From Idiomarina sp. (lineage in GTDB: Bacteria > Pseudomonadota > Gammaproteobacteria > Enterobacterales > Alteromonadaceae), in the NCBI GenBank assembly GCA_022565355.1, contig JAIUMU010000001.1:806001-870000 (forward strand): a stretch of DNA of 64,000 bases, read 5' to 3'. This document shows, one piece after another, positions 56,618-64,000 of the stretch. How positions within the stretch are numbered: position 1 is the first letter of the stretch; each line of letters starts with the position of its first letter. The position numbers were made by a program, and so were the translations under genes. Below the pieces are notes generated by a model. It made no database searches. It worked only from the letters and a program-made list of their open reading frames with translations, and was not told the DNA's origin.

Positions 56618-57638
56618 CTGATTCCGCTAGCCTTAACTCAACGCGCAGCCGTTCGCTGGTTGCGCGCCACTGCCCCGCTCCCAAGTATTCCATACTTGCG
56701 GAAAAAACAGGTTCATCTTCAGTTTGCCGGTAAATTCGCAATACCAATTCATCTGCTTTCTTAGCATTACCAATAAGTTGAATGTCGTGGCCAAGAAATA
56801 ATTGGTCTTCTGCATTCAACAAAGCAACCCGTTGGTCATGATCGTGCATTGGCCGTTGTGGGATCGCTTCTACCCACTCATTATCACTGCGCGCATCGGC
56901 ACCAGCAGGGAGAAATGTTATCTCGGCATGAAAAAAGCGAATTCGATCTAAAACTAATGCGTTACCATCCACATCACCTAATAATGGCTCACCATCATCT
57001 GCTACAGCAGTATCAACTACTTCTAATTGGTAAGGGTTTAAGTTTAATTGCGAAGAAATCGATACTACTCGATTCAACTCATCTTTAAACGCACAAAATC
57101 TGCCATCACGATTGCCATGCATCGTGTTTCCTTCAGCGCGCCAAGTGATACTGCAGCCTTCAAGTTGTTCTAATTGTGGCGAAATACCGATCTCATCAGA
57201 GAACCACTCGCCATCAAAATCTTGCGGTAACAAATAGATATCTTGAATAATTGTATGGTTACGCTCATTTATGCGAAAACGATACAGGTGTTCACGGTAG
57301 CTATCAATAGGTGTAACCAACGAACTTTGTTGCACCCATAACGCCTCTTCAGCACCCAAATGAATAGTAGATTGGCGCATTAAGATAGGTGGATATCCGC
57401 CAACCGGGCCATGCTCAAAAATGTGCTTTAAATTGGAAAATTCACCATTTAGCCATTCGATAAGTATCCGTTTTTGCTCTGCTAACGTATGTTCAGTTAG
57501 AGTTTGTACAGTAATGGTTGAATCATTCAAAGAAAACACTGCCGTTGGTTTAGCGTGGCTTATAGTAATTGAAGATGTGATAACACATGCAGTGCAAAAC
57601 ACGCGAACAGGAAAGTACTTTAACAACGGAAATTTCAC
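56595..57638 (-). CDS. CpcT/CpeT-like secreted protein (DUF1001 family)
   Basis: A 347-residue protein with a signal peptide (about 29 residues, ending ISHA). Residues 50-215 resemble the CpcT/CpeT phycobilin lyase family: LIEWLNGEFSN near 59-69, a YREHLYRFR strand near 118-126, the LEGCSITWRAEGN segment near 158-170 and FCAFKDELNRVVSISSQL. Cyanobacterial members attach bilins to phycobiliproteins, but the family also occurs in non-photosynthetic bacteria with unknown roles. The last 120 residues form an extra beta-rich domain I do not recognise. The start is GTG 57638 with AAGGT upstream. It is divergent from the beta-propeller gene. Confidence 0.65.
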   Translation of the reverse strand: MKFPLLKYFPVRVFCTACVITSSITISHAKPTAVFSLNDSTITVQTLTEHTLAEQKRILIEWLNGEFSNLKHIFEHGPVGGYPPILMRQSTIHLGAEEALWVQQSSLVTPIDSYREHLYRFRINERNHTIIQDIYLLPQDFDGEWFSDEIGISPQLEQLEGCSITWRAEGNTMHGNRDGRFCAFKDELNRVVSISSQLNLNPYQLEVVDTAVADDGEPLLGDVDGNALVLDRIRFFHAEITFLPAGADARSDNEWVEAIPQRPMHDHDQRVALLNAEDQLFLGHDIQLIGNAKKADELVLRIYRQTEDEPVFSASMEYLGAGQWRATSERLRVELRLAESVIDVLPR

Positions 57639-57751
57639 AATCAGACCTTATAAGCGTTCCATTACATCGGAAGCAATTTGTATTTATGGTATGGTTAAGA
57701 TCACTATATCACAGGCATTATCTGTGTTCGAAATGGGAATTAGGAACTGTT

Positions 57752-58744
57752 ATGGCGAAAAATTATATCTCGAGCTTTATCTGGCTTGGTGCAGCCCTCT
57801 CTTTTACGGTTGCTGCAGAACAGAACCAAGAATTGCCAAGTTCTTCGTGGAAGAGCATTTTTGTTGTCGATGACAATACTGTTTGGGTTGGTAGTGGCGA
57901 AGGCAAAGTTGCCGTATCGGAAAACGCTGGCGAAACATGGCAAGTAAGCACGCCCGGCGGGCGCAGTGCCAACTTAGATATTCGGCAAATTGTTGCATAT
58001 GATAACCGCCACGCTTTTCTGCTTTCGAGCGGACGCGGCGAACGCAGCCGATTAATGCGCACACGAAACTCTGGTTTTAGTTGGCGTCAACTTTATCGAG
58101 CTAGTGGTGATGAGTACTTACACTGCTTTGATATTATTCCTGATGGCGAAAGCTGGGTGTTAGGCGAAGCAATTCTTGATGATTGGCATGTAGTAAGAAG
58201 TAGTAACACTAATCATTGGATTAGTTCACGCAGTGGTTTTGCTGAGCGCTCTTTGATGGGTGAAAGTGCAAGTGATGATGGCAATTGTGTAACCTTTGCG
58301 AACAACTTTTGGGCCATGGGCACAAAAGATGCTGAATATGCTCGTTTAGTGTATAAATCTGCTCGCGCGTTGCGTTTTCAAGTAGTGAATACTCCGCTAA
58401 CTGGCGGGGCAGGCAACGGTATTCATGCTGTTTACCCGCTTGGTAATAACGATATCTTAATCGCCGGTGGTGCTGAGCAAGGCCCTCCTGAGTTTTACCG
58501 CTACACCAACGGCAGCTTTACAGAATTGAATTCACCACCGCTAGAAGGCCCACTCACACAAATGGTGATAGCTGGCACCTGGACACTGGTGGGAAATACT
58601 AACGGCGTTTATGGCAGTGACAACTTCGGCGATAGCTGGGCGCAAGTGAGCGCTAGCGGTGTGAAAGGGCTTTCGTGCAGTGAGGCAGGCGCTTGTTGGG
58701 CCATTACTATGGATCATGAGGTGGTAAAGCTACCAGCACTATAA
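57752..58744 (+). CDS. Secreted BNR/YCF48-like beta-propeller protein
   Basis: A 330-residue exported protein with a signal peptide of about 22 residues (ending TVAAE). Repeats of about 45-50 residues follow the BNR or YCF48-like pattern: VWVGSGEGKVAVSENAGETW near 46-65, RLMRTRNSGFSW near 99-110 and GVYGSDNFGDSW near 288-299. A six- or seven-bladed propeller is likely. The frame is open about 165 bases further upstream, but ATG 57752 has AGGA seven bases before it and starts the signal peptide. Function is unknown; YCF48-type proteins act as assembly factors in photosynthetic organisms. Confidence 0.75.
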   Translation: MAKNYISSFIWLGAALSFTVAAEQNQELPSSSWKSIFVVDDNTVWVGSGEGKVAVSENAGETWQVSTPGGRSANLDIRQIVAYDNRHAFLLSSGRGERSRLMRTRNSGFSWRQLYRASGDEYLHCFDIIPDGESWVLGEAILDDWHVVRSSNTNHWISSRSGFAERSLMGESASDDGNCVTFANNFWAMGTKDAEYARLVYKSARALRFQVVNTPLTGGAGNGIHAVYPLGNNDILIAGGAEQGPPEFYRYTNGSFTELNSPPLEGPLTQMVIAGTWTLVGNTNGVYGSDNFGDSWAQVSASGVKGLSCSEAGACWAITMDHEVVKLPAL

Positions 58745-58753
58745 CCCCCATCG

Positions 58754-60628
58754 TTAGGATGAGGGCGTGCTTAAGCTAAACGCTATATCGGTTGCACCTT
58801 GTGCACATGATATCAACTTGGGGCCTCCAGCTGCGGTGGTGAGGCCTGCTACAGTTACACTTCTGCCACCGGAGCGGCATACCGTTACGAGTGGTGGGCT
58901 GCTTTTTGGCGCAGCTGGGTAGCCCGCAGTAAGCGCAAACTCACACCACTTTGCCCGAGGTACTGTTACCGTTTCTGCATGCAACGCTGGAATTTCTTGC
59001 ATGATTGATTCCAAGCGCTCCCGCACATCAATGAATTGTGCCCCCATGGCAATCGATTCTGCTACCGATGCAATGGCGACGTTATGGTACACATCATTGG
59101 CCAAAATAACGCCTGTTCGATTGAATTCAAGATGGCGCCCAGTGATTAAATGCCGAATAGAAAAATGCCCCTGCTCGCAAATCTCAACTTGATAATCACC
59201 CACTTCATGAGTGCCTACGCCAAGGGTTTGCTGCTGCCATACTGCACTAGGAAAGTGCTTGCTTAACCAACTATCGAATCCGCTATTGGTATGCTCACTA
59301 CCCGCATAGCAATTACCCAATAAATACAATGTTTGGGTAGCCTTATCAGCGATCACTGCAAGGCCACTTTGAGTTGGGGCTGGCACCACTAAGCCGCTCA
59401 GCTTTGGCGCCTGGCTCGCAGCTAAACGCGCCGCCATTCCTTGAATCCGCTGCACCGCTTGCTCTATATGCTGAAGCTCTGTAGCCGGGCCAAAGGATAA
59501 ACGAATCGCCCCCTCAGATTGCCATGGGGGGAAACCCATCGCATCTAATACAAAGCTCTTTGGCCTACCTGCACTGCATGCTGAGCCGGCACTCACGCGA
59601 ATACCTGCGGCATCAAACATCGAGATGAGCTCACCAGAACTATAGCCTGGAACAGAAAAATTAACCGTAGTGGGTAAACACTCAGGATAAGGCTGGTTGA
59701 GCACCAACTCCGGAAAAAGTTCTTTTAACGCAGCAAGTATCTGTTCTCGATAGTGCGTAAGCTGCGCCATATCATGCAGGGGGCTATTCCTGTTATCGAG
59801 TAACCAATTAAAAATCACCCCAAATGCAGCTATGCCTGCTACATTCTCAGTACCACCACGCTCACCATACTCTTGCCCTCCACCTACCTGCATAGGTGTA
59901 AACGCCGCGGCATTGCGCACATAAAGACAACCCACACCTTTTGGGCCATACAGCTTATGCGCTGAAAACGTAGCGTAATCTATCTTTAAGGTGCTTAAAT
60001 CTACATTCACTTTACCGAGTATCTGCACGCCATCAACTAACCAAGGTACAGATCTGTTAGCCCGCGCCGCAAACTCTTCGCGGATCGCTGCTATCTCCGC
60101 TAAATTATGCACCACGCCGGTTTCATTGTTTGCTCCCATGGTGCAAAGTATCAGAGCTCTATCCATATGCTCTTGAATAAATGCCAGCGATAAAGCTCCC
60201 GCTTCATCCACCGGTATTGGCATCATTTGAGCATTAACACCAAGTACGGTATTCCAATGATTTAATGCTTCCGGCACTGCCTTATGCTCGGTAGCACCAT
60301 AAAGCAGTACTTGATCACTCAGTTGGTTACCCGCATGCGGTATCAGTGCTGATAGAACGGCATTATTGATACCTTCGGTTGCGCCACTATTGAAAATAAA
60401 GCGCCCTTCACTACCATTTAATAGTTTCGATGCCAGGGAACGGGTGTTGGCTAAGATATTTTTCGGTGTAATACCGGCCATGTGGGGGCTACTTGGATTA
60501 CCAAAGCTTTCCAGTGAAACTTGCTGCATTACAGCTGCTACATCCGGTAAAACTGGTGTTGTTGCATTTGCATCTAAAAATACTTCTGGAACGCAAAAAG
60601 CCTTCACATCAACCTCATTAATTGGCAT
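58754..60628 (-). CDS. Cysteine desulfurase-rhodanese fusion protein
   Basis: A 624-residue fusion. Residues 14-400 form a NifS/IscS-type class V PLP enzyme: FLDANATTPV, NSGATEGINNAV (about 79-90), ATEHKAVPEAL with the PLP-stacking His, MGANNETG, the Schiff-base Lys in SAHKLYGPKGVG (about 222-233), RGGTENV, and the sulfur-accepting Cys in SAGSACSAGRP (about 347-357). Residues about 410-525 form an unrecognised linker domain. Residues 530-620 resemble a rhodanese domain, with FIDVRERLE and the Cys loop VCRSGGRS. The layout suggests persulfide passes from the desulfurase to the rhodanese within one protein. No isc or suf genes adjoin. Confidence 0.82.
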   Translation of the reverse strand: MPINEVDVKAFCVPEVFLDANATTPVLPDVAAVMQQVSLESFGNPSSPHMAGITPKNILANTRSLASKLLNGSEGRFIFNSGATEGINNAVLSALIPHAGNQLSDQVLLYGATEHKAVPEALNHWNTVLGVNAQMMPIPVDEAGALSLAFIQEHMDRALILCTMGANNETGVVHNLAEIAAIREEFAARANRSVPWLVDGVQILGKVNVDLSTLKIDYATFSAHKLYGPKGVGCLYVRNAAAFTPMQVGGGQEYGERGGTENVAGIAAFGVIFNWLLDNRNSPLHDMAQLTHYREQILAALKELFPELVLNQPYPECLPTTVNFSVPGYSSGELISMFDAAGIRVSAGSACSAGRPKSFVLDAMGFPPWQSEGAIRLSFGPATELQHIEQAVQRIQGMAARLAASQAPKLSGLVVPAPTQSGLAVIADKATQTLYLLGNCYAGSEHTNSGFDSWLSKHFPSAVWQQQTLGVGTHEVGDYQVEICEQGHFSIRHLITGRHLEFNRTGVILANDVYHNVAIASVAESIAMGAQFIDVRERLESIMQEIPALHAETVTVPRAKWCEFALTAGYPAAPKSSPPLVTVCRSGGRSVTVAGLTTAAGGPKLISCAQGATDIAFSLSTPSS

Positions 60629-60665
60629 AAGTTATATCGTTTTATTATATCGATTTACAGGCAAT

Positions 60666-60685
60666 AAAAAAGGCGCTAAGCGCCT
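60666..60685 (-). terminator. Terminator of nqrM
   Basis: Palindrome AGGCGCTAAGCGCCT followed on the minus strand by six U. Confidence 0.85.
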
Positions 60686-60698
60686 ATTTTATATGAAA

Positions 60699-60929
60699 TC
60701 AATGAATTCGGTTTTGTTGCCAACTCTTCTCTTTCTCTTTCCGCTCTGCTTCGGCCATTCGTGCTTTCTTGTCATCGCACGGGTCATCACAATCACAGGC
60801 TTTTTCCATACCTAGCGCGCCGATTCCACCGCAACTCCCAGCAATGGATTTGCGTTGTACGATAAAACCAATTGCCATACCGGCAATTACTACAAGCATC
60901 AATATAAAGGCTAGAATCAAGGTTTCCAT
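60699..60929 (-). CDS. nqrM: Na+-NQR maturation protein NqrM
   Basis: A 76-residue membrane-anchored protein. The N-terminal helix (residues 3-24) is followed by IVQRKSIAGSCGGIGALGM, and four Cys (in SCGG, ACDCDD and PCDD) near residues 33-51 match the NqrM cysteine set needed to deliver iron for Na+-NQR assembly. The tail is highly charged. It lies directly downstream of nqrF, as in Vibrio, but after a terminator, so it may have separate or read-through transcription. Confidence 0.93.
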   Translation of the reverse strand: METLILAFILMLVVIAGMAIGFIVQRKSIAGSCGGIGALGMEKACDCDDPCDDKKARMAEAERKEKEKSWQQNRIH

Positions 60930-61045
60930 TACTACTTACCTCTCTCGCACAACGGCTAACAAATGAGCACCCATTATAGCGCTTTTCCAAAAACGTTTCA
61001 CCGTTGATTCACTGCAGCAACCGTATTTCTATTAAATAGCACAAT

Positions 61046-61076
61046 AAAAAATGGCCCGTTCTTCCGAGCGGGCCAT
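61046..61076 (-). terminator. Terminator after nqrF
   Basis: Stem ATGGCCCG/CGGGCCAT with ten-base loop, followed on the minus strand by a run of U. It ends the nqr operon before nqrM. Confidence 0.88.
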
Positions 61077-61115
61077 CTTATCTGTATTGCTTACCGATAT
61101 GGTTAGCTAAGGTTA

Positions 61116-62342
61116 TTAGCCACCAAAATCATCTAGCATGATGTTCTCGTCTTCAACACCTAAATCTTTCAGCATGTTGATTACGGCAGCATTCATCACC
61201 GGTGGACCACACATGTAAAACTCGCAGTCTTCTGGCGCTGGGTGATCTTTCAAATAGTTCTCATATAGAACATTATGAATGAAACCAGTATCGCCGCTCC
61301 AATTATCTTCTGGAGTTGGATCTGAAAGTGCTACATGCCAATCGAAATTCTCATTCTCTTCAGCAAGCATATCGAAATCTTCAACATAGAACATTTCACG
61401 TCTAGAGCGAGCACCATACCAGAACGACATTTTCCGCTTGGTATTAATTCTACGCAGTTGATCGAAGATGTGTGAACGCATTGGCGCCATACCCGCACCA
61501 CCGCCTACAAATACCATTTCAGCTTCAGTATCTTTCGCATAGAACTCACCGAATGGCCCAGATATCGTTGCTTTATCACCAGCCTTCAAGCTGAAGATAT
61601 AAGACGACATTTGCCCCGGAGGTAAGGTCATATCACTTGGTGGTGGCGTAGCAATACGCACATTCAACATAATGATACCGAACTCTTCTGGGTAGTTAGC
61701 CATTGAGTATGCGCGAATTACTTCTTCATCAACTTTTGATTCCAGGTTGAAGAAGCCAAAACGCTCCCAATCACCGCGGTATTCTTCATCAACTTCAAAA
61801 TCTTTGAATTTCACATGATGAGCAGGTGCTTCAATTTGAATATAGCCGCCAGCACGGAAAGGTACTGATTCACCATCTGGAATTTCAAGTACCAATTCCT
61901 TGATGAACGTAGCTACGTTGTCATTTGAGCGAACGGTACAATCCCACTTCTTGATCCCAAATACTTCTTCTTCGAGTTCAATTTTCATGTTTTGCTTAAC
62001 GTTCACCTGACATGACAAGCGCGCGCCTTTGCGAGCTTCACCGCGGCTAATATGATCACGTTCAGTAGGCAGGATGTCGCCACCACCTTCTTTAATATGC
62101 ACGATACACTGACCACACGAACCACCACCACCACAGGCTGATGATACGAAGATACCGGCATTCGCTAGAGCGCCAAGTAGCTTAGTACCAGGTTGCGTTG
62201 TAATCGTTTTTTCTGCATCGTCATTGATAACGATTTGGACGTCACCAGAAGGTACTAACTTTGATTTTGCAAAAATAATTACAGTAACCAAAACTAATAC
62301 AATAATGGTGAACATGCCCACGCCAAGATATATTTCTTGCAT
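61116..62342 (-). CDS. nqrF: Na+-translocating NADH:quinone reductase subunit F
   Basis: NqrF is the NADH-oxidising entry subunit with FAD and a 2Fe-2S cluster. The 408 residues contain an N-terminal membrane helix (about 5-25), a ferredoxin domain with the cluster Cys pattern [13 protein letters not shown] (about 67-79) plus a fourth Cys in RLSCQV near 111, the FAD-binding [11 protein letters not shown] (about 210-220), and the NADH-binding [12 protein letters not shown] (about 275-286) and YMCGPPVMN (about 376-384). The C-terminal LDDFGG is typical. Confidence 0.98.
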   Translation of the reverse strand: MQEIYLGVGMFTIIVLVLVTVIIFAKSKLVPSGDVQIVINDDAEKTITTQPGTKLLGALANAGIFVSSACGGGGSCGQCIVHIKEGGGDILPTERDHISRGEARKGARLSCQVNVKQNMKIELEEEVFGIKKWDCTVRSNDNVATFIKELVLEIPDGESVPFRAGGYIQIEAPAHHVKFKDFEVDEEYRGDWERFGFFNLESKVDEEVIRAYSMANYPEEFGIIMLNVRIATPPPSDMTLPPGQMSSYIFSLKAGDKATISGPFGEFYAKDTEAEMVFVGGGAGMAPMRSHIFDQLRRINTKRKMSFWYGARSRREMFYVEDFDMLAEENENFDWHVALSDPTPEDNWSGDTGFIHNVLYENYLKDHPAPEDCEFYMCGPPVMNAAVINMLKDLGVEDENIMLDDFGG

Positions 62343-62385
62343 CGACTTGTTCCTTATATTCCCACTACTTCTTTAAACTGAGGGG

Positions 62386-62994
62386 TTACAGGGATACGCC
62401 GGAAAACGACATAAAGCCCAAACCAATCAAACCCGTGCTGATAAAGGTAATTCCTAAGCCACGTAAGCCGTCAGGAATATCCGCATATTTCAGCTTCTCA
62501 CGAACCGCGGCCAATAGCGTAATCGCCAATGCCCAGCCAACACCACTGCCAATACCGTAAACGATACTTTCAGTGAAGTTGTAATCGCGCTCAACCATGA
62601 ATAACACACCACCGAAGATTGCACAGTTAACAGTAATCAACGGTAAGAAAATGCCCAATGCGTTATAAAGTGCTGGTAAATACTTATCGAGGGTCATTTC
62701 CAAGATTTGTACTAAGGCTGCGATGATACCGATAAAGGTAAGGAATCGTAGGAAGCTCAAATCTGCATCTGGAAAACCGGCCCATGATAGCGAACCCGGC
62801 GACAATACAAAGGTATTCACAACATTACTTACTGGCACCGAAATACCTAGTACAACAACTACTGCAACACCTAAACCTATTGCAGTGGTTACTTTTTTCG
62901 ATACGGCTAGGAATGTACACATTCCTAAGAAGAATGATAATGCGAGGTTCTCAATGAACACCGCACGGACGAACATGCTGATATAGTGTTCCAT
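62386..62994 (-). CDS. nqrE: Na+-translocating NADH:quinone reductase subunit E
   Basis: A 202-residue integral membrane subunit with six helices, homologous to RnfA. Visible family segments are [19 protein letters not shown] at the N-terminus, containing one of the two Cys that hold the intramembrane iron site, and [11 protein letters not shown] near 120 with the second Cys. It lies five bases after nqrD. Confidence 0.97.
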   Translation of the reverse strand: MEHYISMFVRAVFIENLALSFFLGMCTFLAVSKKVTTAIGLGVAVVVVLGISVPVSNVVNTFVLSPGSLSWAGFPDADLSFLRFLTFIGIIAALVQILEMTLDKYLPALYNALGIFLPLITVNCAIFGGVLFMVERDYNFTESIVYGIGSGVGWALAITLLAAVREKLKYADIPDGLRGLGITFISTGLIGLGFMSFSGVSL

Positions 62995-62999
62995 GAACC

Positions 63000-63632
63000 T
63001 TACTCCTTCGCTTCAACTTGTTCTGTACGGAAAGTGCGTAGCACCCAGATAAATCCACCAATAATGAAGAACGCACTTGGTGGTAACACCAACAAGCCTA
63101 CTGGTGTGTACCAGCCGCCTTCAGTAACTAGAGGCATAATCTGCATACCGAACAAGCTACCTGAACCAAATAGTTCGCGGAAGAATGCAACGGTTAGCAA
63201 TACGATCGAATAACCCAAGCCATTGCCTAAGCCATCCAAAAACGCCATTCCCGGCTTTTCCTTCATAGCAAATGCTTCAGCACGACCCATTACGATACAG
63301 TTGGTAATAATCAAGCCAACGAATACTGATAGCTCTTGGGCAATTTCGTACGCAAAGGCTTTCAGTAATTGGTCAACTACAATTACCAAACTCGCAATGA
63401 TGGTCATCTGCACGATAATCCGAACACTCGAAGGAATGTGATTCCGAATGATTGAAATCGATACGTTCGACAACACAATTACAAACGTAAGTGCGATACA
63501 CATTACCAAGGTATTTTCGAGTTTAGATGTTACTGCCAAAGCAGAACAAACACCCAAAATTTGCAGAGCGATCGGGTTATTCGCAAAGATCGGCCCAAAA
63601 AGCACCTGCTTCATTTCTTTAGCGCTAGCCAT
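63000..63632 (-). CDS. nqrD: Na+-translocating NADH:quinone reductase subunit D
   Basis: A 210-residue membrane subunit with six helices, homologous to RnfE and paired with Nqr[20 protein letters not shown] near the N-terminus and [18 protein letters not shown] near 104-121 carry the conserved Cys of the intramembrane iron site. It overlaps the nqrC stop as TAATG, so it is translationally coupled. Confidence 0.97.
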   Translation of the reverse strand: MASAKEMKQVLFGPIFANNPIALQILGVCSALAVTSKLENTLVMCIALTFVIVLSNVSISIIRNHIPSSVRIIVQMTIIASLVIVVDQLLKAFAYEIAQELSVFVGLIITNCIVMGRAEAFAMKEKPGMAFLDGLGNGLGYSIVLLTVAFFRELFGSGSLFGMQIMPLVTEGGWYTPVGLLVLPPSAFFIIGGFIWVLRTFRTEQVEAKE

Positions 63633-64000
63633 TAAATTGCTCCCTCTTCTCGCAGCTTGGTTAGGAATGAGCCATATGCTTTGCCGCTCAACCAGAACTG
63701 GAAGGTATTATCTACGCCGTTACTGGTGATAGTAGCGCCTGAAAGGGCATCCACTTCATTATCAGAACTAGCGCCTTTTACTACGCGAATAGCAACGTCG
63801 CCGTCGTCATCAACCGCTTTTTTACCTTCGAAACGGCTTCTCCAACGTGGGTTCTGAATCTCGCCGCCTAAGCCAGGAGTTTCAGCATGGTCGTAGAAGT
63901 TAAGTCCGCGAATTGTTTGTCCATCACTTTCGAGTGCAAGGAAGGCATACATCATGCCCCATAAACCAGCACCACGAACTTCCAGAACATATGATTGCAA
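63632..64000 (-). CDS. nqrC: Na+-translocating NADH:quinone reductase subunit C (5' end outside window)
   Basis: The C-terminal 122 residues or so of NqrC; the start lies beyond the right edge. The flavin-attachment motif [10 protein letters not shown] is seen, in which a Thr carries covalent FMN, along with [12 protein letters not shown] and ETPGLGGEI, both typical of the FMN-binding domain. nqrB and nqrA would lie further to the right. Confidence 0.96.
   Translation of the reverse strand: MQSYVLEVRGAGLWGMMYAFLALESDGQTIRGLNFYDHAETPGLGGEIQNPRWRSRFEGKKAVDDDGDVAIRVVKGASSDNEVDALSGATITSNGVDNTFQFWLSGKAYGSFLTKLREEGAI

Noticed and set aside
1..64000. CRISPR arrays, insertion sequences, integrases, prophage genes, replication origin
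   Set aside because: I saw no direct-repeat/spacer pattern, transposase or integrase motif, or DnaA-box cluster; the gene content is continuous core genome.

Overview
The window is a chromosomal segment of a gammaproteobacterium, most likely a marine member of the Alteromonadales and plausibly Idiomarinaceae. Three things point there: the gene families (Na+-translocating NADH:quinone reductase with NqrM, VolA-type surface lipase, S1/P1 nuclease, MiaE, YfcL, SohB/YciK), a moderate GC content, and conserved gene orders shared with Escherichia coli and its relatives. The assignment is an inference from family content; no 16S or ribosomal protein gene is present. Almost everything looks like intact, tightly packed core genome. 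I see no insertion sequence, prophage, integrase or CRISPR array.

Layout: (1) 1-7.6 kb: trigger factor (cut by the window edge), a GAF/GGDEF-like protein with a degenerate active site, a ClpP-like lipoprotein, a three-gene minus-strand operon (DUF1704 metallopeptidase, Cys/Met-type PLP enzyme, YigZ), and a tRNA operon read Pro-Arg-His-Pro from a near-consensus promoter. (2) 7.8-20.2 kb: folD and topA flank a ten-gene, partly overlapping minus-strand operon for a type IVb pilus of the plasmid R64/thin-pilus type: PilL-like, secretin PilN, PilO, PilP, ATPase PilQ, platform PilR, pilin PilS, a tiny pilin-like protein, a long PilV-like minor pilin and a TadE-like protein. (3) 20.5-33.8 kb: astB, TraB/GumN, and the conserved fabB-pdxB-asd-fimV-truA-accD-folC-dedD-cvpA-purF block. 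(4) 33.8-39.3 kb: mnmC, yfcL, fldB, a HIT protein and an M28 peptidase. (5) 39.4-42.7 kb: a zinc-type TonB receptor with three His/Asp-rich loops behind a clear Zur-like box, a thioesterase and a small lipoprotein. (6) 42.7-49.7 kb: M17 peptidase, cysS, LOG protein, ppiB, lpxH, miaE and a Yip1-family membrane protein. (7) 49.7-60.9 kb: dicarboxylate-type symporter, sohB, VolA-like lipase, yciK, S1/P1 nuclease, a CpcT/CpeT-like secreted protein divergent from a beta-propeller protein, and a cysteine desulfurase-rhodanese fusion. (8) 60.7-64 kb: nqrM and the 3' end of the nqr operon (nqrF, E, D, partial C).

The most system-like region is the pilus operon. It carries the secretin, alignment proteins, ATPase, platform and pilins but no prepilin peptidase, PilM or PilT homologue, so it probably borrows a peptidase encoded elsewhere. 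It also contains two oddities: a 64-residue pilin-like protein with almost no leader, and a TadE-like protein. A run of eight G bases at the PilL/secretin junction could allow slipped-strand variation. Other points for follow-up are the Zur-controlled His-rich receptor, the desulfurase-rhodanese fusion, the CpcT-like/beta-propeller pair, and a promoter before the Yip1 gene with a perfectly centred dyad in a 19-bp spacer.

Starts were re-chosen where a good Shine-Dalgarno sequence or family alignment argued against the longest reading frame (pilL, pilN, pilR, pilS, pdxB, cvpA, yfcL, cysS, the LOG gene, ppiB and the beta-propeller gene). All family assignments are from recognising motifs by eye; no database search was run.
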